From the NCBI GenBank assembly GCA_934623545.1, contig CAKTVN010000077.1, positions 1 to 7,404 of the forward strand: 7,404 nucleotides of DNA. The letters are read 5' to 3'. Source of the stretch: an uncultured Oscillospiraceae bacterium (GTDB lineage Bacteria; Bacillota; Clostridia; Oscillospirales; Oscillospiraceae). Numbering within the stretch: the first letter of the stretch is position 1; every line of letters starts with the position of its first letter. The position numbers and the translations under genes were made by a program. The notes under the pieces are model-generated. The model worked only from the letters and a program-made list of their open reading frames with translations. It was not told the DNA's origin and did no database searches. This document shows, piece after piece, positions 1 to 6,251 of the stretch.

Positions 1-894
1 GCTCAGCGGCGGGCGGTAGAGCGTCGCGCCCTCACGACGGCAAGCCTCTTCAAAATCATGCCGGATGCGCGAATTTGCCGCGACGCCGCCCGCGATGGCA
101 AGCTTGCGATAGCCGGTCTGGCGCAGCGCCTGCATCGTGCGCGGGACGAGCGTGTCGCTGACCGCCTTGGAGAACGAGGCGCAGAGCGACGGAATGTCGA
201 GCGGCTCGCCCTTCTGCCCGGCGTTGTGGATGAGATTCAGCGCCGCCGTCTTGAGCCCGGAAAAGGACATATCCATCTCGCTCCCGGCGACATGACTGTG
301 CGGCATCGGATATTTCTGATCGTCGCCGCTCTGCGCCATTTTGTCGAGCGCCGCGCCGCCGGGATACGGCATCCCGAGCACGCGCGCGACCTTGTCAAAG
401 CACTCCCCCGCAGCATCGTCGCGCGTCGTGCCGAGAATGCGCATTTCGGTGTACGACTGCACGTCGACGATCAGGCTGTGTCCGCCGGAGACGACGAGGC
501 ACACGAACGGCGGCTCGAGCTCCGGATAGGCGAGGTAATTCGCCGCGATGTGCCCGCGGATATGATGCACCGGCACCAGCGGGACATCCAGCGCCAGCGC
601 CGCCGCCTTCGCAAAATTGACGCCGACCAGCACTGCGCCGATGAGCCCCGGCGCATAGGTCACGGCGACCGCGTCGATGTCCTCGCGCGTCAGCTTCGCC
701 GTCTCGAGCGCCTGATCGGCAAGGGCGTAGATCGCCTCAATGTGCTTGCGTGAGGCGATCTCCGGCACGACGCCGCCATAGAGCTTGTGGATCTCGACCT
801 GCGAGGCAATGCAGTCGGTCAGGATCTCGCGCCCGTCGCGCACGATGGCGACGGCGGTCTCGTCGCAGGAGGATTCTATGGATAGGATGTTCAT
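1..894 (-). CDS. tsaD: tRNA N6-threonylcarbamoyladenosine synthesis protein TsaD (3' end cut by window edge)
   Basis: TsaD (formerly Gcp/YgjD) transfers the threonylcarbamoyl group from threonylcarbamoyl-AMP to A37 of tRNAs that read ANN codons. In bacteria it works with TsaB and TsaE in the cytoplasm. Translating the minus strand from the ATG at 894 gives 298 uninterrupted codons to the window edge; the family is usually about 335-345 residues, so roughly 40 C-terminal residues are missing. It opens with MNILSIESSCDETA, the start of the ASKHA-type fold. The metal-binding HxxxH is H111/H115 (HHIRGH), SGGH is at 136-139, GECFDK at 163-168 and AGGVAANS at 268-275. The sequence ends at YRPPLS, just before the expected TDN segment with the last metal-ligand Asp. 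The start overlaps the rimI stop by 4 bases (ATGA). An AAAGGA ribosome binding site lies inside the end of rimI, 9 bases upstream. Family identity is very secure. Confidence 0.97.
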   Translation of the reverse strand, partial: MNILSIESSCDETAVAIVRDGREILTDCIASQVEIHKLYGGVVPEIASRKHIEAIYALADQALETAKLTREDIDAVAVTYAPGLIGAVLVGVNFAKAAALALDVPLVPVHHIRGHIAANYLAYPELEPPFVCLVVSGGHSLIVDVQSYTEMRILGTTRDDAAGECFDKVARVLGMPYPGGAALDKMAQSGDDQKYPMPHSHVAGSEMDMSFSGLKTAALNLIHNAGQKGEPLDIPSLCASFSKAVSDTLVPRTMQALRQTGYRKLAIAGGVAANSRIRHDFEEACRREGATLYRPPLS

Positions 895-1340
895 TGGTTC
901 CAGTCCTTTCTGAGGATGCAGGCATCCTCCTTCGGATGAAAATAGTAGTTCTTTCGCAGCCCGACGGGCTCGAAGCCGAGCTTTTCATACAGCGTGCGCG
1001 CCGGAAGATTGGACACACGCACCTCCAGCGTCAGGCTTTCCGTTCCCTTTTCCCGCAGCGCCGCTTCCAGCGCATGAACGAGGGCTTCCGCGATGCCCTG
1101 CCGCCGCGCCTCCGGCGCGACCGCGAGGTTCATCATGTCCGCCTCCGGCGGGACGCTCTGGCTCCCGATGTAGCCGAGCAAGGTATCGTCCTGCTCTGCG
1201 ACGAGCCAGAGGCTTAGCGGATTTTCAAGCTCCGGTGCGATCGCCGCCTCGCTCCACGGGTCGGAAAAGCATTGCTGCTCCAGCGCGGCGATGGGCGCGA
1301 CATGGCGCGCCGCCATTGGGACGATCTGATACTCCATCAT
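891..1340 (-). CDS. rimI: Ribosomal protein bS18-alanine N-acetyltransferase RimI (GNAT family)
   Basis: RimI uses acetyl-CoA to acetylate the N-terminal alanine of ribosomal protein bS18. The 149-residue protein is of normal length and is a single GNAT domain. The acetyl-CoA pyrophosphate loop is RRQGIA (79-84), preceded by the beta-4 strand MMNLAVAPEA. The RimI-type C-terminal signature runs EVRVSN (106-111), LYEKLGF (117-123) and GLRKNYY (127-133). By eye, E106 and Y118 match the catalytic Glu and Tyr of enterobacterial RimI. It overlaps polA upstream and tsaD downstream by 4 bases each, and the rimI-tsaD pairing is common in Firmicutes. There are two adjacent ATG codons, at 1340 and 1337. 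The GAGG ribosome binding site is better spaced for the second, so the true protein may be one residue shorter. Another GNAT substrate is possible, since GNAT specificity is hard to read from sequence, but the signature and neighbour both favour RimI. Confidence 0.92.
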   Translation of the reverse strand: MMEYQIVPMAARHVAPIAALEQQCFSDPWSEAAIAPELENPLSLWLVAEQDDTLLGYIGSQSVPPEADMMNLAVAPEARRQGIAEALVHALEAALREKGTESLTLEVRVSNLPARTLYEKLGFEPVGLRKNYYFHPKEDACILRKDWNQ

Positions 1341-3961
1341 TTCGCCTCATACCAGCTCACGCCGGACTTTGCCTCCGCCAGCAGCGGCACGCGCAGCTGC
1401 ATGACGTGTTCCATTTCATATTTGACGATCTCAGCGACCGTTTGTTCCTCCGCCAGCGGGCACTCGACGATCAGCTCGTCATGCACCTGCAAGATGAGCT
1501 TTGCGCGTAGCTTTTTCTCGCGCAGCGCCTTGTCGACGCGGATCATGGCGATCTTGATGATGTCGGCTGCCGTCCCCTGAATGGGCGTATTGAGCGCCAC
1601 GCGCTCGCCGAAGGAGCGGAGATTGAAGTTCGAGCTCTTGAGCTCGGGCAGCTCGCGCCGCCGCCCGAGCATGGTGCTGACGTATCCGTCGCGCTTGGCT
1701 GTTTCGACGATGCGCTTCATGTAGTCGCGCACGCCCTCGTAATTTCTGAGATAATTTTCGATATACTGCTTCGCCTCGGCGACCGAGACGCCAATGTCCT
1801 CAGACAGCGAATAGGCGGAAATGCCATAGACGATGCCGAAGTTGACCGCCTTTGCGTGGCGGCGCATGAGCGGTGTGACGTCCTCCGGCGCGACGCCGAA
1901 GACCTGCGCCGCCGTCGCGGTGTGGATGTCCATGCCGGAGCGGAACGCCTCCTGCATCCGCCGGTCGTCAGCGATGTGCGCCAGCACCCGCAGCTCGATC
2001 TGGCTGTAGTCCGCGTCGACGAAGACCCAGCCGTCGCGCGGGATGAACATTTTGCGGATCTCGCTTCCAAGCTCCGTGCGCACGGGGATGTTCTGAAGGT
2101 TCGGGTCCGTGGAGGACAACCGCCCCGTCGCGGTCACGGTATTCTGGAAGGTCGTATGGATGCGCCCATCCTCCGCGATCTGCTTCAGAAGCCCGTCGGC
2201 ATAGGTCGACTTGAGCTTCGTGAGCATCCGGTAGTCGAGCACGCACTGCACGATCGGGTGCCGCGCGCGCAGCTTTTCCAACACCTCCGCATTCGTGGAG
2301 TAGCCGCTCTTTGTCTTCTTGACAGGCGGCAGACCGAGGCGCTCAAAGAGAATTTCGCCGAGCTTTTTGGTGGAATTGATGTTAAATTCCTCGCCCGCGT
2401 AGCGATAGACCGCCTCCTGCGTCGCGTCGATGCGCTCGGAAAGCATCTGCCCGAAGGACATCAGCGCGAACTGGTCCGCGGCGACGCCCTCATGCTCCAT
2501 TCGCGCGAGCACCGGACAGAGCGGAAGCTCGACCTCCTCGAAAAGCCGTTCCAGCTCCATGCTGCGCAGCTTCTCCTGCATCGGCTCGACGAGCGCGGAG
2601 ACGGATGCCGTGCGGCTGAAGAGCGCGGCAAGCCGCGCCGGCGTCTCTCCGACCTCCTCCGCGTTCGGCTTTGCCGGCTCGAAATTGAGATAGGAAACAG
2701 TCAGACGCTCCAGCTCATAGTGCCCCTGCGTCGGGTCGATGAGGTAGGCGGCAAGCGCCGTGTCAAAGCAGAAGCCCTCGATCGGAAGATGCGCGTCCAG
2801 AAGCTGCCGCATCAGCGACTTCACGTCGTGCGACGCCTTTTGTATTTTATCTGAGAAAAGCTCCGCCAAAGCCGCCTCATAGTCTTTTCCCAGCGCCTCG
2901 CGGCTGAAATACACCATCTTCCCAGCGTCCGGGATGTCCGCCGAGACGCCGGAAAGCCCATCCTCGACCAGCACGGACACATACGGCTGTGCCGCAAGCT
3001 CCCGAAGAAGCTCCTTTGCACGCGCCAGCGTCGCAGGCGTCTCGGCGGTGCATTCGCCCTGCACATACTCCGTTTTTTCCTCCGCGCGGTTCAGATCCGG
3101 GCGCAGATGATAGCGGTCGATGAGCTTCACAAATTCCAGCTTTGTGAAAAGATCGTACAGTGCGCCGGTATCCGGCTCGCGCACCAGATTTTCTTCCGGT
3201 GAGAACGAGACCGGGGCGCTGCACCGGATGGTCGCAAGATCATAGGAAAGATACGCTTTGTCCCGGTCGTTTTCGAGCTTTTTTCGGAGTGTTTCCTTGA
3301 TCTCCGGGAGATTTTGATAGATGCCGTCGAGCGTCCCGAAGCGCAGCAGAAGGTCGGTCGCCGTCTTCGGTCCGACGCCCGCGACGCCGGGGATGTTGTC
3401 TGAGCTGTCGCCCATCAGGCTCTTCAGATCGATCAGGCGCTTCGGCTCGAAGCCGTATTCCTGCGTAAATTTCTCCTCGTCATAGAGCGTCGTGAGCGTC
3501 TGCCCGGCTTTGGAGGTGATGAGCTTGACATGGACGTGGTCATCGATGAGCTGAAGACTGTCGCGGTCGCCGGTCACGATCACGCAGTCCCAACCGGCTT
3601 CGCCGCATTTTTTGCCGGCGGTGCCGAGCACGTCGTCTGCCTCCCAGCCCTCGCATTCGTAGATCGGGATGCGCATCGCGCGCAGCACGTCCTTCATATA
3701 CGGCAGCTGCATCGCAAGCTCCTCCGGCATGGGATGGCGCGTCGCCTTATAGCCCTCGTATTGCAGGTGCCGGAAGGTCGGCGCCTTGAGATCGAACGCG
3801 ACGCACAGCGCCTCCGGCTGTTCTTCCTTGCGCAGCCGCTCGAGAATGTTCAGAAACCCATAGATCGCGTTGGTGCACAGCCCGTCCCTGGTGGTGAGGA
3901 TACGCACACCGTAAAACGCGCGGTTGAGAATGCTATTGCCGTCCAGAATCATCAGCTTCAT
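1337..3961 (-). CDS. polA: DNA polymerase I
   Basis: Family A polymerase for Okazaki primer removal, gap filling and repair synthesis. The 874-residue length is normal. Residues 1-290 are the 5'-3' (FEN-type) nuclease: LDGNS with D7, D57, EADD (107-110), TGDRD (130-134) and GDSSDNIPGV (184-193) entering the helix-hairpin-helix. Residues about 305-490 are the 3'-5' exonuclease-like domain, which looks degenerate: the first Asp of the DxE motif is replaced (LVED, 331-334) and no Asp is seen near 450-458 where the third motif should lie, although D379 remains. Residues 490-874 are the polymerase: motif A DYSQIELR (651-658), motif B RRHAKAVNFGIVYG (700-713, with F708 at the position of E. coli F762), and motif C VHDE (826-829). 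The start is the ATG 9 bases after AAAAGGA, and MKLMILDGNS is a usual clostridial beginning. It is first in its transcription unit, with its own promoter, and its stop overlaps rimI. Confidence 0.99.
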   Translation of the reverse strand: MKLMILDGNSILNRAFYGVRILTTRDGLCTNAIYGFLNILERLRKEEQPEALCVAFDLKAPTFRHLQYEGYKATRHPMPEELAMQLPYMKDVLRAMRIPIYECEGWEADDVLGTAGKKCGEAGWDCVIVTGDRDSLQLIDDHVHVKLITSKAGQTLTTLYDEEKFTQEYGFEPKRLIDLKSLMGDSSDNIPGVAGVGPKTATDLLLRFGTLDGIYQNLPEIKETLRKKLENDRDKAYLSYDLATIRCSAPVSFSPEENLVREPDTGALYDLFTKLEFVKLIDRYHLRPDLNRAEEKTEYVQGECTAETPATLARAKELLRELAAQPYVSVLVEDGLSGVSADIPDAGKMVYFSREALGKDYEAALAELFSDKIQKASHDVKSLMRQLLDAHLPIEGFCFDTALAAYLIDPTQGHYELERLTVSYLNFEPAKPNAEEVGETPARLAALFSRTASVSALVEPMQEKLRSMELERLFEEVELPLCPVLARMEHEGVAADQFALMSFGQMLSERIDATQEAVYRYAGEEFNINSTKKLGEILFERLGLPPVKKTKSGYSTNAEVLEKLRARHPIVQCVLDYRMLTKLKSTYADGLLKQIAEDGRIHTTFQNTVTATGRLSSTDPNLQNIPVRTELGSEIRKMFIPRDGWVFVDADYSQIELRVLAHIADDRRMQEAFRSGMDIHTATAAQVFGVAPEDVTPLMRRHAKAVNFGIVYGISAYSLSEDIGVSVAEAKQYIENYLRNYEGVRDYMKRIVETAKRDGYVSTMLGRRRELPELKSSNFNLRSFGERVALNTPIQGTAADIIKIAMIRVDKALREKKLRAKLILQVHDELIVECPLAEEQTVAEIVKYEMEHVMQLRVPLLAEAKSGVSWYEAK
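1345..1348 (-). promoter_or_regulatory. Ribosome binding site of rimI, inside the polA 3' end
   Basis: The minus strand reads GAGG-CGAA-ATG-ATG. The GAGG core is 4 bases from the first ATG (A at 1340) and 7 bases from the second (A at 1337). A 7-base gap is nearer the usual optimum, so this site favours the second ATG. The first ATG overlaps the polA stop codon and could instead be served by ribosomes that have just finished polA. Confidence 0.6.
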
Positions 3962-3970
3962 ACAGATCGT

Positions 3971-3977
3971 TCCTTTT
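3971..3977 (-). promoter_or_regulatory. Ribosome binding site of polA
   Basis: AAAAGGA lies 9 bases upstream of the polA ATG at 3961 and fixes that start. It also sits just after an upstream out-of-frame ATG (3978-3980), so a ribosome reading that short frame would pass over it. Confidence 0.75.
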
Positions 3978-4015
3978 CATGACCGGAGATTTGAAATGAT
4001 CGATAGATCGTCTTT

Positions 4016-4044
4016 AGTTTAGCACAAACGCTGTCCGCTTTCAA
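4016..4044 (-). promoter_or_regulatory. Sigma-A-type promoter for polA-rimI-tsaD
   Basis: On the minus strand, TTGAAA (4044-4039) matches the -35 consensus at 5 of 6 bases. It is followed by exactly 17 bases and then TAAACT (4021-4016), which matches the -10 consensus at 4 of 6 including the key A2 and T6. The -10 is preceded by TGC, an extended -10 element. Transcription would start near 4009, giving a leader of about 48 bases before polA. The position between the recN terminator and polA supports it. No ArgR box, LexA box or riboswitch fold is evident in or beside it, so I expect constitutive housekeeping expression. The start site is predicted, not measured. Confidence 0.75.
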
Positions 4045-4050
4045 TCCGCA

Positions 4051-4093
4051 AACGAAAGCCGAGCCGCTCTCCGGTATGTTCCGAAGGCGGCTC
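4051..4093 (-). terminator. Intrinsic terminator after recN
   Basis: A perfect 7-base-pair GC-rich stem is formed by GAGCCGC (4061-4067) and GCGGCTC (4087-4093). Inside it, further pairs (CT with AG, then CGG with CCG) close a 6-base loop. In the recN direction the stem is followed by GGCTTTCGTTTG, a U-rich but interrupted tract, so termination may be incomplete. The hairpin starts about 14 bases after the recN stop. On the other strand it is followed by GATGTTTCTTTTCG, and AACGAAA (4051-4057) pairs with TTTCGTT (4103-4109), so it could also stop antisense transcription coming out of the polA side. Confidence 0.75.
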
Positions 4094-4107
4094 GATGTTT
4101 CTTTTCG

Positions 4108-5778
4108 TTATCCCTTATAGCGCTCCGCTGCGGCAAGCAGCTCCTCCGCGCCGTCGAGCAGCACAGGCGTGATCTCCGCGCCGCCAGTGATGCGCGCCAG
4201 CTCGCGCCGGCGCTGCGCACGGTCGAGGCGCAGGACGCTCGTATAGGTCCGCTCGCACTCGATGCGCTTTTCGACGATGAAATGCGCGTCCGCCATCGCC
4301 GCGATCTGCGGCAGATGCGTCACGCAGAGCACCTGCTTGTTCTTTGCCACGTCCGCAAGCTTTTCCGCGACCTTCTGCGCGGCTCTGCCGCTGACGCCGG
4401 CGTCGACCTCGTCAAAGATCAGCGTCGGGACGGCATCCTGCTCTGCGAGGACGTTTTTCATCGCGAGCATGATGCGCGCCAGCTCGCCGCCGGAGGCGAC
4501 CTTGCTGAGCGGCTTGAGTGCCTCGCCGACGTTCGCCGACATCAGAAAGCGCGCCGCGTCCGCGCCATTCGGCGCAAGCGGAATTTCTTCAAACTGGCAC
4601 ACAAACTGAATTTTCGGCATATCCAGCTGCGCAAGCTCCTTCTGGATGCGCGCCTGAAGGCGCAGCGCCGTCTCCTGCCGCGCTGCGCGCAGCTTCATTG
4701 CCGCGTCACGCGCATCCTTTTCGGCGGAAGCGAGCTTCTTCTGAAGGCGCTCGATGCGGTCGGAGGCAAATTCGATCTCGTCGAGCTGCGTCCGCGCGTT
4801 TTCGAGAAAGCGCAGGATTTCCTCGCACGAGCCGCCGTATTTACGCTTGAGCCGGTGGAGCGTATCCAGCCGCGACTCGATCTGCTCCAGCTCCTCCTCC
4901 GAGTAGCTCAGCCCATCCAGCCGGTCGCGCAGCTCCTCCGCCGCGTCCTGCGCGGCATACATCAGGTCCGAGACCTTCTGGTGCAGCGCCGCGATCGCGT
5001 CGTCCACGCGCTGCACGCGCGAAAGCGCCTGCTCCGCGCCGGACAGAAGCTCCGCTGCGCCGGTGGTCGATTCGTCGCCGTAGAGCGCCGAAAGCGCCCC
5101 CTGAAGCGCGCCGGTGATCTTTTCCGCGTTTTGCAGCACACGCCGCCGCGCCTCCAGCTCCTCGTCCTCGCCCGCGCGCACATCTGCGCGCTCGATCTCC
5201 TCGATCTGGAATTTCAGCGTCTCGACCAGGCGGAGCTTTTCGCTCTCGTCCATCGACAGCCGGTCGATCTCATGACGCAGCGCCTGCACCGCGCGGTATT
5301 TTTCGCCGTATGCCTCCAGCAGCGCGTCGTCGCGCGCGAAGAGGTCGAGATACGCAAGGTGCGACGCCTCGTCAAACAGCTGCTGGGAGTCATGCTGTCC
5401 GTGGATGTTGATCAGCTGCGCACCAAGGCGTTTGAGGATGGAGACCGTGACCGGTCGTCCGTTGACGCGGCAGACATTTTTGCCGTCCGGATAAATTTCA
5501 CGCTGGATCAGAAGCTCGTCTGGGTCATAATCGATCTGGTTTTCGGAAAACCACGGCAGCTCAGGCGTCGCGGTAAAGACGGCGCTGACAAACGCGCGGT
5601 CCGCGCCGGTGCGGATGACGTCGCGGTAGGTCCGCTCGCCAAGGATGGCGGAGATGGCGTCGATGACAATGGACTTGCCTGCACCCGTCTCGCCGGTCAG
5701 CACATTGAAGCCCCGGTCAAAGCAGATCTCCGCCTGTTCGATCACCGCGATATTCTCAATGTGCAGAACGTTGAGCAT
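4108..5778 (-). CDS. recN: DNA double-strand break repair protein RecN
   Basis: RecN is an SMC-like ATPase that acts early at DNA double-strand breaks, helping to hold and present DNA ends for RecA-dependent recombination on the nucleoid. The 556-residue length fits the family (about 550-575). The N-terminal ATPase half has Walker A GETGAGKS (29-36) and the RecN-typical HGQHDSQQLFD (126-136). A long region rich in Glu, Arg, Leu and Ala (about 150-385) is the coiled-coil arm. The C-terminal half carries the ABC signature SKVASGGELAR (425-435), Walker B TLIFDEVDAG (452-461) and the switch histidine in VTHLPQIA (486-493). The start is the ATG 6 bases after a strong GGGGGAG site. It sits 16 bases after argR, the same pairing as ahrC-recN in Bacillus subtilis. 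It is the last gene of its unit and is followed by a hairpin. No LexA-type box (GAAC-N4-GTTC) was found close upstream. Confidence 0.98.
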   Translation of the reverse strand: MLNVLHIENIAVIEQAEICFDRGFNVLTGETGAGKSIVIDAISAILGERTYRDVIRTGADRAFVSAVFTATPELPWFSENQIDYDPDELLIQREIYPDGKNVCRVNGRPVTVSILKRLGAQLINIHGQHDSQQLFDEASHLAYLDLFARDDALLEAYGEKYRAVQALRHEIDRLSMDESEKLRLVETLKFQIEEIERADVRAGEDEELEARRRVLQNAEKITGALQGALSALYGDESTTGAAELLSGAEQALSRVQRVDDAIAALHQKVSDLMYAAQDAAEELRDRLDGLSYSEEELEQIESRLDTLHRLKRKYGGSCEEILRFLENARTQLDEIEFASDRIERLQKKLASAEKDARDAAMKLRAARQETALRLQARIQKELAQLDMPKIQFVCQFEEIPLAPNGADAARFLMSANVGEALKPLSKVASGGELARIMLAMKNVLAEQDAVPTLIFDEVDAGVSGRAAQKVAEKLADVAKNKQVLCVTHLPQIAAMADAHFIVEKRIECERTYTSVLRLDRAQRRRELARITGGAEITPVLLDGAEELLAAAERYKG

Positions 5779-5784
5779 CGTTCA

Positions 5785-5791
5785 CTCCCCC
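5785..5791 (-). promoter_or_regulatory. Ribosome binding site of recN
   Basis: GGGGGAG in the 16-base argR-recN gap lies 6 bases before the recN ATG at 5778. It is the strongest anti-16S match seen at any start in the window. It is directly followed by an inverted repeat that puts the start codon in a loop. Confidence 0.75.
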
Positions 5792-5794
5792 GCT

Positions 5795-6250
5795 TCAGTG
5801 CGTGATCTGCTCGCGAAGCTCTGTGCAGAGCGTCGCCGCCGACTGCACATCGCGCATGGCGATGAACGCCGTATCGTCGCCCGCGAGCGTTCCGACGATC
5901 TCAGGCAGATTCATTTTGTCCAGCGCCGAGCACGCCGCCGAGGCAAGCCCCGGCATCGTCTTGATGACAAGGATGTTCTGCGCGTGGTCGACGCTCGTCA
6001 GGCACTGCTTGAAGATGATGTTCAGCTTCGCCGAGAAGGTATGCTCCACCGGCTTTGACGACACGCTGTAGCGGTATGTGCCCGAGGAGCTGAGCTCCTT
6101 GATGATGCGCAGCTGCTTGATGTCCCGGGAAATAGTCGCCTGCGTGGTCTGGAAGCCCGCCTCGCGCAGCTCGCTCAGGAGCTGCTCCTGCGTTTCGATG
6201 TCGTGGTCGAGGATCAACTGCAAAATCTTTTCCTGGCGTTTGGACTTCAT
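5795..6250 (-). CDS. argR: Arginine repressor ArgR/AhrC
   Basis: Arginine-dependent DNA-binding regulator that represses arginine biosynthesis and, in Bacillus-type systems, activates arginine catabolism. It acts as a hexamer. The 151-residue length is typical. Residues 1-68 form the winged helix-turn-helix, with the recognition segment QATISRDIKQL (37-47) and the DNA-contacting Ser-Arg pair at 41-42. Residues 75-151 form the oligomerisation and arginine-binding domain, with TMPGLA (98-103) and GTLAGDDT (120-127). The paired Asp residues D125 and D126 are those that bind arginine in the family. The ATG lies one base after the nadK stop, with AGAGGT as ribosome binding site in the last nadK codons. 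No ARG box is recognisable at the one promoter seen in this window, so its targets, including any autoregulation, lie elsewhere. Its place between nadK and recN is the usual clostridial one and does not itself imply arginine control of repair genes. Confidence 0.97.
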   Translation of the reverse strand: MKSKRQEKILQLILDHDIETQEQLLSELREAGFQTTQATISRDIKQLRIIKELSSSGTYRYSVSSKPVEHTFSAKLNIIFKQCLTSVDHAQNILVIKTMPGLASAACSALDKMNLPEIVGTLAGDDTAFIAMRDVQSAATLCTELREQITH

Positions 6251-6251
6251 G

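Noticed and set aside
58..753. A 231-codon open frame on the plus strand at the left edge.
   Set aside because: The minus strand here encodes TsaD with all its motifs, continuous to the window edge. The plus-strand frame is its shadow.
1856..2854. A 332-codon open frame on the plus strand opposite polA.
   Set aside because: It lies fully inside the polA polymerase and exonuclease-like regions, which are intact, and it shows no domain features. It is an antisense shadow.
3965..4009. Three GATC sites in the polA leader (3965-3968, 3998-4001, 4006-4009), two of them in GATCGATAGATC, as a possible methylation switch or operator.
   Set aside because: GATC is common throughout this window because of codon use, the inverted repeat is only 4 base pairs, and nothing shows a Dam-type methylase. 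There is not enough to call a regulatory site.
3962..4107. An ArgR operator, riboswitch or small RNA in the recN-polA gap.
   Set aside because: No pair of AT-rich ARG-box half-sites is visible, and the roughly 48-base leader is too short for known riboswitches. The hairpin and promoter account for the structure seen.
5760..5800. A possible LexA/SOS box at the recN start, suggested by GAAC and GTTC half-sites.
   Set aside because: The half-sites are separated by 10 bases (GAAC-N10-GTTC), whereas the Firmicute LexA box needs 4 (GAAC-N4-GTTC), and the repeat lies over the start codon rather than at a promoter.
4282..5805. A 507-codon open frame on the plus strand opposite recN.
   Set aside because: RecN on the other strand has every expected motif over the same bases. 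The plus-strand translation is rich in Arg, Leu and His, has no recognisable motif, and is what a GC-rich coding strand produces when read backwards.
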